Assembly (NCBI RefSeq): GCF_004214895.1
Contig: NZ_CP035952.1
Span: forward strand, 3,296,501 to 3,360,500
Length of the DNA stretch: 64,000 bases
Direction of reading: 5' to 3'
Source of the DNA: Pseudomonas tructae
GTDB taxonomy: Bacteria > Pseudomonadota > Gammaproteobacteria > Pseudomonadales > Pseudomonadaceae
Positions within the stretch are counted from its first letter, which is position 1; every line of letters begins with the position of its first letter. A program made the translations under genes and the position numbers. Of the stretch, positions 8,721 to 18,221 are shown in pieces. Under the pieces are notes generated by a model. The model worked only from the letters and a program-made list of their open reading frames with translations, searched no databases and was not told the origin of the DNA.

Positions 8721-9467
8721 ATGAATCAGTTGATCACCCGCGACCTGCACCAGGGCCTGCTGACCCTGACCTTCAACCGCCCGGACAAGCTCAATGCGCT
8801 GAACACGGCGATGTATACGCAACTGGGCGAGCAACTGCTGGCGGCAGCTGAAGATGCCCAGGTCGAAGTCATTCTGTTGACCGGCGGCGCGCAGTGCTTT
8901 TGCGCCGGCAACGACCTCAAGGACTTTCTCGACCACCCGCCCCGCGACATGGACAGCCCGGTGTTTCGCCTGATGCGGGTGGTGATGGCCCTGGACAAGC
9001 CGTTGATTGCTGCAGTGGCGGGCCCCGCCATCGGTATCGGCACGACCCTGCTGCTGCATTGCGACCAGGTGCTGGTCAGCCGTTCGGCCAGGCTGCGCAT
9101 GCCCTTCGTGCCCCTGGGCCTGTGCCCTGAATTCGGCTCCAGCCTGTTGCTGCCACGCGTGCTCGGGCACGCACGGGCAGCGCGGTTGTTGCTGTGCAAT
9201 GAACTGCTCACAGGCGAGCAGGCCGTTGAATGGGGCCTGGCCAACGAACTGCATGAGGATGGCGAGCAGTGCCTGGCGGCGGCGCGCACGCTGGCCCAAC
9301 GGCTGCAAGCCTTGCCCCAGGAGGCATTGCGGATCAGCAAGCGTTTGCTCAAGGATGCTCATCGGCAGGAGTTGGCCACGACGGTTGAGCGTGAAGGTTT
9401 GCTGTTTATCGAACGGCTGCATACACCTGAGGCAAAAGCGGCGTTGCGGGCGTTGGTCAAGGACTGA
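8721..9467 (+). CDS. Enoyl-CoA hydratase/isomerase family protein (crotonase fold)
   Basis: A 248-residue crotonase-family enzyme that acts on acyl-CoA thioesters in the cytoplasm. The family start LTLTFNRPDKLNALNTAMY is present. The first oxyanion-hole segment is CFCAGNDLKDF and the second is AVAGPAIGIGTTLLLHCD. An acidic residue sits at the catalytic position in LGLCPEFGSSLLLPR, a pattern closer to isomerases of the PaaG/ECI type than to the two-Glu hydratases. It ends the three-gene operon. The exact substrate cannot be assigned. Confidence 0.9.
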   Translation: MNQLITRDLHQGLLTLTFNRPDKLNALNTAMYTQLGEQLLAAAEDAQVEVILLTGGAQCFCAGNDLKDFLDHPPRDMDSPVFRLMRVVMALDKPLIAAVAGPAIGIGTTLLLHCDQVLVSRSARLRMPFVPLGLCPEFGSSLLLPRVLGHARAARLLLCNELLTGEQAVEWGLANELHEDGEQCLAAARTLAQRLQALPQEALRISKRLLKDAHRQELATTVEREGLLFIERLHTPEAKAALRALVKD

Positions 9468-9602
9468 CAATGCGACCTCATCGCGGGGCATGGACAGCGA
9501 GGTTTAATCGCCCGCAACTGGCAGCCGGGCCAAGAGCTGCTAGCGTTGTTCTGGCGATCATTCCCCTGCCCCGTGCGGTCATTGCCAAGGATACGAAAGT
9601 CG

Positions 9603-10280
9603 ATGAAGCCTACCTTGCGCTCCACCCTGCTCTGCTCCGCCCTGGTCGTTCTGGCCGGTTGCTCCAGTAACCAGGTCGACCCCAGCCAGTACTCCGGATT
9701 CCTCAAGGACTACAGCCGCCTCAAGCCCGCCGAAAGTATCTCCGGGCAGCCGGTGATGCGCTGGATCGATCCGCAGGTGAAGGCTGGGCGCTTCACCCAG
9801 GTGTTCATCGAGCCCAGCCAGTTCTACCCCAAACCACAGCCCACCGCAGTGATCTCGGCCCAGGCTCTGGGGCAGATCAGCCAGTACTACACCAACGCGC
9901 TCAAACGTGAACTGGGCGCCGAATTGCCCCTGGCCCAGGGCCCGGGCCCCGGTGTGCTGGTGGTACGTCCGGCGATCACCGCAGTCTCGACCAAGACCGA
10001 AGGCCTCAAACCCTACGAGGTGATTCCCATCGCCCTGGTGGCCGCCGCCGTCAACACCGCCGCCGGCGGCCGCGACCAGGAAGTGGACATTGCCACCGAA
10101 GCGGCCTTCCTCGATGGCGGCAACAATAAGGTGGTGGCCCAGGTGGTACGCAAGGGCACGGGCGAGGCGCTGGAAAATGACACCTCCAAACTGGCCCTGG
10201 AAAACGTCAAGCCCGTGCTGGACGGTTGGGCCAGTGACCTGCGCAAAAGTTTTGCCAAGCTCAAAAGCGAGTCGCGCTAG
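9603..10280 (+). CDS. DUF3313-family lipoprotein
   Basis: A 225-residue predicted lipoprotein. A short signal peptide ends in the lipobox LAGC followed by SSNQ, so C20 should be lipidated. The remainder has features I associate with DUF3313: FLKDYSRLKPA, MRWIDPQVKAGRFTQVFIEPSQFYP-type sequence (only part quoted), and a glycine/alanine patch around AAAVNTAAGGRDQEVDI. The ATG giving MKPTLRST was chosen because it creates the lipoprotein signal. A more upstream start would put charged residues in front of it. The function is unknown. Probably monocistronic, with a strong hairpin just after the stop. Confidence 0.8.
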   Translation: MKPTLRSTLLCSALVVLAGCSSNQVDPSQYSGFLKDYSRLKPAESISGQPVMRWIDPQVKAGRFTQVFIEPSQFYPKPQPTAVISAQALGQISQYYTNALKRELGAELPLAQGPGPGVLVVRPAITAVSTKTEGLKPYEVIPIALVAAAVNTAAGGRDQEVDIATEAAFLDGGNNKVVAQVVRKGTGEALENDTSKLALENVKPVLDGWASDLRKSFAKLKSESR

Positions 10281-10288
10281 GCACCAGG

Positions 10289-10326
10289 CACCGGGATCAG
10301 CATGCAACGCACAGCTGATCCCGGTG
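10289..10326 (+). terminator. Strong hairpin after the DUF3313 lipoprotein gene
   Basis: A perfect 13-bp stem, CACCGGGATCAGC with GCTGATCCCGGTG, and a 12-nt loop start 9 bases after the stop codon. There is no clear T run after the stem, so it may be an attenuating or mRNA-stabilising hairpin rather than a classic terminator. Confidence 0.55.
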
Positions 10327-10369
10327 TGAGCTTGATGGTTGTGGACAGCAGCAGATAGGGACATCGACC

Positions 10370-12028
10370 ATGACGCACTTACTGGACCCTACCTCCAACG
10401 AAAGCAAATACCCCAAGCTGGCCAGTGCCACGATCATGGGCGCGATCACGCCAACCAGCGTGCGCGTGTGGTTTCGCGTGTACATGCCTGGCGAGTGGGT
10501 CCTGGTGGTCAGCGGCGAGCCCTTGAGCGGCGACCTGCAGCGCCTCGATGAGCTCTCGGTGGCCGACTTCCTCAAGCAGCAGAAGATCAAACCGCTGTTC
10601 ATGCAAGCGCAACGCTTCAGCTTCGACAGCGACCTTACCGGCGTGTTTGCGGTCACAGGCCTCAAGGCGCAAAGCACCTATTACTATGCGCTGATCAGCA
10701 GTGAAACCGACCGGGTGATCATCCGCCGGCGCACCGAAATCGGTGGTGACTCACCCAAAAGCTTCATCACTCCGGCAATCGCTCCCCAGACCCTGACCTT
10801 TGGCTTCTACAGCTGCCACGACCCGATCAGCGCTGACGGCAGTGCTGGTGCCTGGCCACTGTTGCATCAGCAATTGATCGACCAGCGTGCACAGTTCGTC
10901 ATCGGTGGTGGCGACCAGATGTATGTCGACACCAACAAGAAAAACGGCTTTCTGGATATCTGGGAGTGGCTCAAGGACAACAAGCAGGCGCTGCTGACCC
11001 AGTTCAAGCAAGGCAGCAGCTACGACAAACCCGGCATCGAGAAGTACCTGCTGAACATTTATCGCTGGTACTACCGGGTGTACTGGAACATCCCCAGCCT
11101 GCTCGAGGTGTACGAGCGCTTTCCCCAGTACATGATCTGGGACGACCACGAGATCATGGACGGCTGGGGCTCGCTGACCAAAGCCGAGCGCAAGAAGCGC
11201 ATCTCGCTGTTGTTCGAAAGCGCAAGCAACAGCACCACCAACCAGATGCTGGTCGACTTGATGTGGCGCGCCGCCTGCCGTGCTTATTACGAGTACGAGC
11301 ACAGCCACAACCCGGTCACCTCGATCAACCTCGACAAACCCGACGACTGCCACTGGGACTACGCCTTCGAGCAAGGCGGCTCGGCCTTTTATGTGCTGGA
11401 CATGCGTGGTCATCACGACGTCGAGGCCAAGGATCCGCACAAGATCCTTGGCAGTGCGCAAATCAAGCGTTTCAAGGAGTGGCTCGGCAGCCCTGCGGTG
11501 CAGAACGCCAAGGCGGTGTTCATTGTCTCGCCGGTGCCGGTGATGCACTGGAAGAGCGCGGTCACCAACGGCGCCGATGTCGGGTCGTTCAAGGACGACT
11601 GCATGGATGAGTGGGACCACAAGAGCAACCAGGCCGAGCGCAAGGTGCTGCTTGACCAGGTCTACGCGGCGCTGGGCAAGAGCGCCAAGCCAGTGGTGTT
11701 TCTCAGCGGCGACGTGCACTGTGCGGCGGTGTTCCGCCTGCTGCACAAGCAGTACCCGGCGGCCAAGGTGTTCCAGGTCACCTCCAGCGCCATCTCGCGC
11801 ATACCGGCGCCGGGCGGGCTGAAACTGGCCATCAGCACCGGCGGCGAGATGCCGGGCCTGGCCAACATGCTGTGCGAACGCTGGTACGCCATGGCCGGTT
11901 CGAAGAACTTCGCCCTGCTCAGCGTGCGCCCGTCCCTGGACGGCACGCAGACCGAAGTGCTGGTGGAACTGCACTGGCCCAGTGGCGAGGATGGCGAGTT
12001 GACCAAGCGACGGGTGGTGCTGCGCTAG
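10370..12028 (+). CDS. PhoD-like metallophosphatase (alkaline phosphatase D family)
   Basis: A 552-residue protein with the PhoD arrangement: an N-terminal beta domain (about 1-140, ATIMGAITPTSVRVWFRVY) and a calcineurin-like metal domain. Metal-binding segments can be read in order: FYSCHDP, IGGGDQMYVD, MIWDDHEIMDGWGS, and FLSGDVHCAAVF near residue 450. The family hydrolyses phosphomonoesters or diesters. No signal peptide or twin-arginine motif is visible at the N-terminus (MTHLLDPTSNESKYP), unlike secreted PhoD, so a cytoplasmic location is possible. It is a single gene, convergent with sdaC and separated from it by a terminator-like hairpin. Confidence 0.85.
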   Translation: MTHLLDPTSNESKYPKLASATIMGAITPTSVRVWFRVYMPGEWVLVVSGEPLSGDLQRLDELSVADFLKQQKIKPLFMQAQRFSFDSDLTGVFAVTGLKAQSTYYYALISSETDRVIIRRRTEIGGDSPKSFITPAIAPQTLTFGFYSCHDPISADGSAGAWPLLHQQLIDQRAQFVIGGGDQMYVDTNKKNGFLDIWEWLKDNKQALLTQFKQGSSYDKPGIEKYLLNIYRWYYRVYWNIPSLLEVYERFPQYMIWDDHEIMDGWGSLTKAERKKRISLLFESASNSTTNQMLVDLMWRAACRAYYEYEHSHNPVTSINLDKPDDCHWDYAFEQGGSAFYVLDMRGHHDVEAKDPHKILGSAQIKRFKEWLGSPAVQNAKAVFIVSPVPVMHWKSAVTNGADVGSFKDDCMDEWDHKSNQAERKVLLDQVYAALGKSAKPVVFLSGDVHCAAVFRLLHKQYPAAKVFQVTSSAISRIPAPGGLKLAISTGGEMPGLANMLCERWYAMAGSKNFALLSVRPSLDGTQTEVLVELHWPSGEDGELTKRRVVLR

Positions 12029-12171
12029 GCAGCCAGCCAGTGCAGCAACATAGGACTCGCCCGTCCAGAGGATTCACGCTGCCAAGGGTGGTAGCTGCGA
12101 GCAAATCGAGGTAGTGCGCGTTTCACATCCCTACCGCAGGAAACAGATATTGTTCACGTGGGAAGCGGTCA

Positions 12172-12204
12172 CAGCACGTCAACCCAGAATAGATTGACGT
12201 GCTG
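12172..12204. terminator. Bidirectional terminator-like hairpin between convergent genes
   Basis: An 11-bp perfect stem, CAGCACGTCAA with TTGACGTGCTG, and an 11-nt loop lie between the PhoD-like stop and the SdaC stop. The position between convergent genes supports a shared terminator, although the T run is weak. Confidence 0.6.
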
Positions 12205-12213
12205 CTTCAGACG

Positions 12214-13512
12214 TCAGGCAAAGAACGAGTAAAAAATCGCCGACAAGGTAATCAAACCGATCAGCACCACGAACACATTCGAGACCTTGCCCGAGTATTT
12301 ACGCAGCGACGGTACCTTGTGCATGGCGTACATCGGCATCAGGAACAGCAGGCAGGCGATGATCGGCCCGCCGAGGTTCTCGATCATGCCGAGGATGCTC
12401 GGGTTCAGGGTCGCCACGGCCCAGCAGGTGATAACCATGAACAGCGCGGTCATCTGCTCCAGGCGCTTGGCCGAGACCTGTTTGCCGCGGCTGCGCAGGG
12501 TCTTGACGATCATGCCCTGGAAGCCTTCGCTGGCACCGATGTAGTGGCCCAGGAACGACTTGGTGATTGCCACCAGGGCGATCAGGGGCGCCACGAAAGC
12601 GATCACCGGGGTCTGGAAGTGGTTGGCCAGGTACGAAAGGATCGAGATGTTCTGCTGCTTGGCCGCAGCCAGGTCGGCCGGCGACAGCGCCAGCACGCAA
12701 CTGAAGCAGAAGAACATCACCGTCAGCACCATCAGCACATGGGCACTGGCGAGGATCTTGCCGCTCTTGGCGTCGGCCTGCTCACCGTAGCGGTGCTTCT
12801 GCTCAACGGCAAAGGCCGAGATGATCGGCGAATGGTTGAAAGAGAACACCATCACCGGGATGGCCAGCCACAAGGTCTTGAAAAACAGACTCAGGGGCAT
12901 GCCTTCGCCGGCCTGGGCGAAGAATGCGCCGTTCCAGTTGGGGATCAGGCTCAGGGCCAGCAACAGCAGCGCGGCCACAAAGGGATAGACCAGCACGCTC
13001 ATGACCTTGACGATGATGTCCTGGCCACAACGCACCACGATCATCAGGCCGCAGATCAACAGCAAGGCCAGCAGCGCCCGCGGTGGCGGGGTCATGTGCA
13101 ACTGGTGCTCCATGAAGTTGCCCAGGGTGTTGGTCAGGGCAACGCTGTAAACCAACAGGATCGGAAAGATGGCCAGGAAGTACAACAGGGTGATCAGCTT
13201 GCCCGCACCGATGCCGAAATGCTCTTCGACCACTTCGGTGATGTCTTCACTGGCGCCGCGCTTGCCCGACAGCACGAAGCGGGTCAGGCCGCGGTGGGCG
13301 TAGAAAGTCATGGGGAATGCCAGTACCGCCAGCACCAGCAGCGGCCAGAAGCCCCCTACCCCGGCGTTGATCGGCAGGAACAGGGTGCCGGCGCCGATGG
13401 CGGTGCCATACAAACCCAGAACCCAGGTGGTGTCGTGACGGCTCCAGGCGCGGCTTTGCGCAGGCGCAGCCGATTCCACACGAACGGTCGTGGTGCTATT
13501 TACATCAGTCAT
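12214..13512 (-). CDS. sdaC: Serine transporter, HAAAP family (SdaC-like)
   Basis: A 432-residue inner-membrane permease with about 11 hydrophobic segments, of the hydroxy/aromatic amino acid permease family that imports serine with protons. Family-like segments include [20 protein letters not shown] near the N-terminus, [11 protein letters not shown], and [16 protein letters not shown]. The start giving [10 protein letters not shown] is preferred, because longer in-frame starts read through a REP element. The gene lies downstream of the serine dehydratase gene on the same strand, with the REP between them, so uptake and deamination of L-serine are linked. A second copy of this family begins at the far end of the window. 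Confidence 0.9.
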   Translation of the reverse strand: MTDVNSTTTVRVESAAPAQSRAWSRHDTTWVLGLYGTAIGAGTLFLPINAGVGGFWPLLVLAVLAFPMTFYAHRGLTRFVLSGKRGASEDITEVVEEHFGIGAGKLITLLYFLAIFPILLVYSVALTNTLGNFMEHQLHMTPPPRALLALLLICGLMIVVRCGQDIIVKVMSVLVYPFVAALLLLALSLIPNWNGAFFAQAGEGMPLSLFFKTLWLAIPVMVFSFNHSPIISAFAVEQKHRYGEQADAKSGKILASAHVLMVLTVMFFCFSCVLALSPADLAAAKQQNISILSYLANHFQTPVIAFVAPLIALVAITKSFLGHYIGASEGFQGMIVKTLRSRGKQVSAKRLEQMTALFMVITCWAVATLNPSILGMIENLGGPIIACLLFLMPMYAMHKVPSLRKYSGKVSNVFVVLIGLITLSAIFYSFFA

Positions 13513-13572
13513 CGATATTGCCTTGTAGTTGTTTTTGTTGCGTATGAATAACTTTGGAACTGGGGTACAGCT

Positions 13573-13637
13573 ATCGCGGGGCAAGTCGGGGCGCCGCATC
13601 GCCGCTCCCACCTGTGGGAGCGGGCTTGCCCCGCGAT
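13573..13637. repeat. REP element between sdaA and sdaC
   Basis: An inverted repeat of 13 bases (ATCGCGGGGCAAG with CTTGCCCCGCGAT) contains an inner CCGCTCCCAC/GTGGGAGCGG hairpin. It is the same REP family seen elsewhere in the window. It probably modulates how much of the sdaA transcript reaches sdaC. Confidence 0.88.
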
Positions 13638-13641
13638 GGGA

Positions 13642-15018
13642 TCAACACTCGACGAACGCGACCGCCAGGCCGCCGCGCGAAGTCTCCTTGTACTTGTCGT
13701 GCATGTCGGCGCCGGTATCACGCATGGTGCGGATGGCCCGGTCCAGGGAGATGAAATGCTCGCCGTCGCCGCGCAAGGCCATCTGCGCGGCATTGATGGC
13801 CTTGACCGCAGCAATCGCATTGCGCTCGATGCACGGCACCTGGACCAGCCCGCCGACCGGGTCGCAGGTCAGGCCGAGGTTGTGTTCCAGGCCGATTTCA
13901 GCGGCGTTTTCCACCTGCATGGGCGTGGCCCCGAGCACTTCGGCAAGGCCGGCAGCGGCCATGGCGCAGGCCGAACCGACCTCCCCCTGGCAACCGACTT
14001 CAGCCCCGGAGATCGACGCGTTCTTCTTGCACAAAATGCCCACGGCGGCAGCGCCGAGCAGGAAGTCGACCACATCGTTGTCGCAGGCATCGGGGTTGAA
14101 CTTCATGTAGTAGTGCAGCACCGCCGGGATGATCCCGGCGGCGCCGTTGGTTGGCGCGGTGACCATGCGCCCGCCAGCGGCGTTCTCTTCGTTGACTGCC
14201 AGGGCAAACAGGTTGACCCACTCCATGGCGCTCAGGGTCGAGCCGATGACGTTGGGTTTGCCCAGCTCCTGCAGGCTGCGGTGCAGCTTGGCGGCGCGGC
14301 GCTTGACCTTGAGCCCGCCAGGCAGGACGCCCTCGTTGCGCAGGCCGTTGTCGACACACTCGCGCATGGCCGCCCACAACTTCAGCAGGCCGCTACGCAC
14401 TTCGGCTTCTTCGCGCCAGGCCAGTTCGTTGGCCATCATCAACTGGCTGATCCGCAAATCATGCTGCTTGCACAGCGCCAGCAACTGGGCGGCGCTGGCA
14501 AAATCATAAGGCAGTTGCACCTGCTCGGCGCTGTTGCCCGCCTCGCCCACTTGCGCGGCTTCCACGATGAAACCGCCACCCACCGAATAGTAGGTCTGCT
14601 GCAGCAACGAGCCGCTGACGCTGCTGGCCTCCAGAGTCATGGCGTTGGGATGATATGGCAGGCTTTCATCGAGCAGCAGCAAGTCGCGCGTGCAATCAAA
14701 GGGGATGGCCTGCTTGCCATCGAGCATCAACACCTGGCTGCGTTGCAGTTGCGCGATCAACGGCTCGATGCTGTGCGGGTCGATCTGGTCAGGCCACTCG
14801 CCCATCAGCCCGAGCAAGCAAGCGCGATCAGTGGCATGGCCAACGCCGGTGGCCGACAGCGAGCCATACAGGCGTACTTCGACCCGGCTCACCTGGGCCA
14901 GCAAGCCTTGTTCACGCAGGGCCTGGGCGAAGGTTGCCGCCGCACGCATGGGGCCTACGGTATGGGAGCTGGATGGCCCGATGCCAATCTTGAAGAGGTC
15001 GAAAACGCTGATAGCCAT
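13642..15018 (-). CDS. sdaA: L-serine ammonia-lyase (serine dehydratase), iron-sulfur type
   Basis: A 458-residue single-chain enzyme that converts L-serine to pyruvate and ammonia with an oxygen-labile [4Fe-4S] cluster. The N-terminal beta domain starts [20 protein letters not shown]. The alpha domain has [16 protein letters not shown] and the cysteine-bearing segments [10 protein letters not shown] and [20 protein letters not shown]. The length matches the usual 455-460 residues. The start giving [10 protein letters not shown] is the family's normal N-terminus. It is divergent from a LysR gene and followed by a serine permease gene, so this is an L-serine utilisation unit. Confidence 0.95.
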   Translation of the reverse strand: MAISVFDLFKIGIGPSSSHTVGPMRAAATFAQALREQGLLAQVSRVEVRLYGSLSATGVGHATDRACLLGLMGEWPDQIDPHSIEPLIAQLQRSQVLMLDGKQAIPFDCTRDLLLLDESLPYHPNAMTLEASSVSGSLLQQTYYSVGGGFIVEAAQVGEAGNSAEQVQLPYDFASAAQLLALCKQHDLRISQLMMANELAWREEAEVRSGLLKLWAAMRECVDNGLRNEGVLPGGLKVKRRAAKLHRSLQELGKPNVIGSTLSAMEWVNLFALAVNEENAAGGRMVTAPTNGAAGIIPAVLHYYMKFNPDACDNDVVDFLLGAAAVGILCKKNASISGAEVGCQGEVGSACAMAAAGLAEVLGATPMQVENAAEIGLEHNLGLTCDPVGGLVQVPCIERNAIAAVKAINAAQMALRGDGEHFISLDRAIRTMRDTGADMHDKYKETSRGGLAVAFVEC

Positions 15019-15164
15019 GCTAATGCCTGACCGAGGCAACATTCCATGTCACGCAACGGCACTGTTAAAAAATTGATGGGTGTTGCAAAGTTGCGCGATA
15101 CTGCCCGGTCACTAACACCTTTACCAACGAAACTTTCTAAGCAAGCCTTTAGCAGAGCTAAACG

Positions 15165-16100
15165 ATGAAGCGACAAATGAATGGCCAGATGTACGTTTGG
15201 CTGCACGTGTTTGCCTGCGCCGCGCGGCACCTGTCGTTCACCCGCTGCGCCGAAGAACTGCACATCACCCCCGGCGCGGTGAGCCAGCAGATCCGCCAAC
15301 TGGAAGAGCGCCTGGGCTTTCGCCTGTTTCTGCGCCGCGCCCGGGGCGTGGAGCTGACTGCCGAAGGCCAGCGCCTGGCGCAAACCGTCGCCGAAGCCTA
15401 TGGCAGCATCGATGCCGAACTGCGCCGCCTGGATGCCGGCGAGATTCGCGGCACCTTGCGCCTGCGCTCGATCCCCTCGTTTTTGGCCAAATGGCTGACC
15501 CCGCGCCTGCCGCGCCTGCAACAACGCTACCCGGATATCCAGCTGCGCCTGGTGGCCGAAGACAGCAGCCAGGCCCTGCACGAAGGCGATTTCGACCTGG
15601 CCATCGACCTCAACGACGGCAGCTATCCGGGCATGCATTCAACACCGCTGCTGGACGAGCAGATCTTCCCCGTCTGCGCCCCGGCCTTGTTGCGCGGGCG
15701 GCCACCGCTGCATGGCCCGGCGGACCTTGCGTATTATCCGCTGCTGCACGACATCACCGCCTGGCGCGGCAGTTCCGAGTACGCGGAATGGGAGTTTTAC
15801 CTGGCGGGCATCGGTGCCAGCGGCCTGGATGTGCGCCGCGGGCATACCTTCAACCGCAACCACCTGACCATCGAAGCGGCAATTGCCGGCATTGGCGTGG
15901 CCATCGCCCGCCGCACCCTGCTCAACGACGAACTGGAACGCGGCGCCTTGATCGTGCCCTTCGGCTTGCCGATCGCCAACCACAAGCGCTATGTGCTGCT
16001 GTACCCACCCGGCGGTCTGGCCCACCCTGGTGCGCGGGCGGTGCACGACTGGCTGGTGGAAGAAGCCGAAAGCTTCCGCAACCTGCACGCCCCAAACTGA
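15165..16100 (+). CDS. LysR-family regulator of the serine genes (DsdC/GcvA-like)
   Basis: A 311-residue LysR regulator with an N-terminal winged helix (FACAARHLSFTRCAEELHIT, then PGAVSQQIRQLEERLGFRLF) and a C-terminal effector domain ending around residue 300. The opening RQMNGQMYVWLHVF resembles the N-terminus of DsdC more than GcvA. It is divergent from sdaA across 146 bp, the normal position for a LysR activator of that gene. ATG codons at 15177 and 15189 are also possible starts; none has a good ribosome site, and a small TTTAGC/GCTAAA inverted repeat overlaps the leader just before the first ATG. Confidence 0.88.
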   Translation: MKRQMNGQMYVWLHVFACAARHLSFTRCAEELHITPGAVSQQIRQLEERLGFRLFLRRARGVELTAEGQRLAQTVAEAYGSIDAELRRLDAGEIRGTLRLRSIPSFLAKWLTPRLPRLQQRYPDIQLRLVAEDSSQALHEGDFDLAIDLNDGSYPGMHSTPLLDEQIFPVCAPALLRGRPPLHGPADLAYYPLLHDITAWRGSSEYAEWEFYLAGIGASGLDVRRGHTFNRNHLTIEAAIAGIGVAIARRTLLNDELERGALIVPFGLPIANHKRYVLLYPPGGLAHPGARAVHDWLVEEAESFRNLHAPN

Positions 16101-16112
16101 ACCAGCGGTCGC

Positions 16113-17819
16113 TCAGTCGGTCTGGCCGACCGGCATCTGTTCCTGGATCGGCGCCGGGGGTACCACCACCTGGCCCAGGTCAATGCGTTTGAACACCGGC
16201 TTCGCCCCCAGCCGCGCATTGAAGCGGGTGTTGAAGCTGAAGTCATCCTCGGTCGGTACCACCAGCGAACGCCCGTACACCGGGGTAATCCCGGCGGGGT
16301 CGTAACCGAGCAACTGCAGCAGGGTCGGGAAGATGTTGTAGTGGCTGGAGCGGTCTTTGTTGGTCGCCAGTTGCGCCTGCCAGTCAAGGGTGCGCAGGGC
16401 CTGCCCCTGGATCACCACCAACGGCACCAGCCCCTCCTCCTCGACTGGATTGCTGTCGCAATGGGTGTTCAGCCCGGGGTTGCCGCGCTCGTGCAAGTCC
16501 TGGCCGTGGTCGGAGGTGTAGATCAGCACCGCCTGGCTTAGGTCAGCCTTGGCCAAGATGCGGTTGAAGAACTCGCCGACATTCCACAACAGGCTGTTCA
16601 TGTACGAATTGCGGTACAGCACCCAGTCTTCGGGCTGCCCGGCAAAACCATCGCGCCGCCCCGTGTCGGTGATGTCGGCGTACTGCCCGCGCGGCAAGGC
16701 TGGGCGATAGGTCATGAAGTCGTCGGGGTATTTGTCGTGCACCGGAAAATGCACGCCGACCTTGTTGACCACGATCAACTGAGGCTTGCCGTCAGCCAGC
16801 AACGCGATGAGCGTGCTGGCGGCGGCCATGTCACGGTCGCGCACCGGGGTGCTGTCAAACTGGATGAACTGGTCGATGTCGCGCTGCTCGGCGGCGTTCA
16901 TCAGGTTCTGCAGATTGCCGCCGGTGCGCTGGGCGTCGATGTATACGGTGCCCAGCCCCGCCGCCTTGGCGTATTGCCAGATCGACGGCAGGGTCGAATT
17001 GATGCGCAGGTAGTCTTCGCGGGTGCCGCCATAACGCAGGGTGACGTTGGTGTCGGAACTGCAGTTGGCGATGGAGGCGGCATAGCCATAATTGAAGATG
17101 GCGACCCCGGGACGCGCCTGGTTGAGCTGGCTGCGCACGCCATGGGCGGTGTTCAGGTCCAGGTAATTGCCCGAGACGCTTTCATCGATGATCAGCACGA
17201 TGTCCCGGGCCAGGGCCGGGCCGTTGCGTGCCAGGGTCACCGGCTCGCGCGGGCCGACGCTGTCGTGCAATGACTCGTAGAGCATCAGGTTGGCATAGGC
17301 CAGCGGCGTGAACATGATCGGCAGGCCACGTGCGCCCTCGCCCGCCCGCACAAACAAGATGGCCGTGAGCAAGGCGATACCCAGCAGCGGCGCGGCCCAG
17401 GGCAAGAAGCCCGGAGCTTTTAGCCCGTGCCGAGGCCGCAGCCCCAGGCCCAGCAACAACAGCACTGTGCGGCCCAATACCTGAAGGATGACGCTGTGGT
17501 ACTGCTCCAGGGCTTCACCGATAAAGCCACCGGAATAGACCATCGAGATAAAGCCGCTGTAGGTCAGGTAGTCGGCGGTGATGCGCGTATAGGCATCGAA
17601 GAACACTGCGCTGGCGCTGAACACCAGGGCAAAGCCCCAGCGCAGCCAACCCTGGCGAATGTTCGCGCACAGCAGCAGCGCTGCTACCAGCAGTACCAGC
17701 ACGCCGACGTACAGCAGCAACGCCGGGCTCAGGCCAATGGCCTGAAAGCGCTCCAGGTAGTACGGGTAGTTGCTCAACAGGTACAGCGCGAGCAGCAATT
17801 CCTTGAGGTATCTGTGCAT
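16113..17819 (-). CDS. Membrane phosphoethanolamine-transferase/sulfatase-family protein
   Basis: About 568 residues. The first 190 hold roughly five TM helices. The rest is a periplasmic alkaline-phosphatase-superfamily domain like EptA/OpgE or LTA synthase. Active-site segments are IVLIIDESVSGNYLDLN, where Ser stands in the position normally filled by Thr in EptA, SIANCSSDTNVTLRYGG, and the C-terminal metal site YTSDHGQDLHERG with NTHCDSNPVEEE. Enzymes of this kind transfer phosphoethanolamine or glycerol phosphate to lipid A or glycans. It is convergent with the LysR gene (12 nt gap) and divergent from the exopolysaccharide locus. A GTG at 17837 is an alternative start. Confidence 0.82.
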   Translation of the reverse strand: MHRYLKELLLALYLLSNYPYYLERFQAIGLSPALLLYVGVLVLLVAALLLCANIRQGWLRWGFALVFSASAVFFDAYTRITADYLTYSGFISMVYSGGFIGEALEQYHSVILQVLGRTVLLLLGLGLRPRHGLKAPGFLPWAAPLLGIALLTAILFVRAGEGARGLPIMFTPLAYANLMLYESLHDSVGPREPVTLARNGPALARDIVLIIDESVSGNYLDLNTAHGVRSQLNQARPGVAIFNYGYAASIANCSSDTNVTLRYGGTREDYLRINSTLPSIWQYAKAAGLGTVYIDAQRTGGNLQNLMNAAEQRDIDQFIQFDSTPVRDRDMAAASTLIALLADGKPQLIVVNKVGVHFPVHDKYPDDFMTYRPALPRGQYADITDTGRRDGFAGQPEDWVLYRNSYMNSLLWNVGEFFNRILAKADLSQAVLIYTSDHGQDLHERGNPGLNTHCDSNPVEEEGLVPLVVIQGQALRTLDWQAQLATNKDRSSHYNIFPTLLQLLGYDPAGITPVYGRSLVVPTEDDFSFNTRFNARLGAKPVFKRIDLGQVVVPPAPIQEQMPVGQTD

Positions 17820-18221
17820 CACTCCCCCGCGCAACACCCTGCAAGTGACTCGGACATTGACACGTTAGCAGGCCACTAACAAAGCGCAAACCGGAACAAC
17901 GTCAATTTTCTGACCTATTTATTGACGCCAAATCTGACAGTTCAAATAACGCGAAATCGTTGCAATTGTGAAACGCTCATATCGGTAAACGCCTTGTTTA
18001 ACAGGGCCTGTGACCGTTCATCGTTTTGCCATGCGGCAATTGGCCAGTGCCTACACCCGCTAACTCACGGATTTAGAACGGCTTGATGGCAAAAAGCCAA
18101 AATCGTAATGAGTGTAAATCCGACGAAACATGCCATTTCATTGACACGACTTGCCGCCGGTGGGCTATACCCAAATCACACCACTGTTTCATCCTTCTTA
18201 CTCCATACGAGGCGAGCCGAC
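17820..18221. promoter_or_regulatory. AT-rich divergent promoter region of the exopolysaccharide locus
   Basis: About 400 bases without a gene, clearly more AT-rich than its flanks. It should hold the promoters of the divergent transferase gene and of ugd. A possible sigma70 site for ugd is TTGACA at 18141 with TATACC at 18166 (19-nt spacer, so not ideal). A TGGC-AAAAA-GCCA mini-palindrome lies at 18087-18099. The untranslated leader before ugd would be about 45 nt. Confidence 0.45.

Noticed and set aside
15019..15164. Possible glycine-type riboswitch before the serine genes
   Set aside because: No conserved aptamer core could be traced; the spacer is short and better explained as a LysR promoter region.
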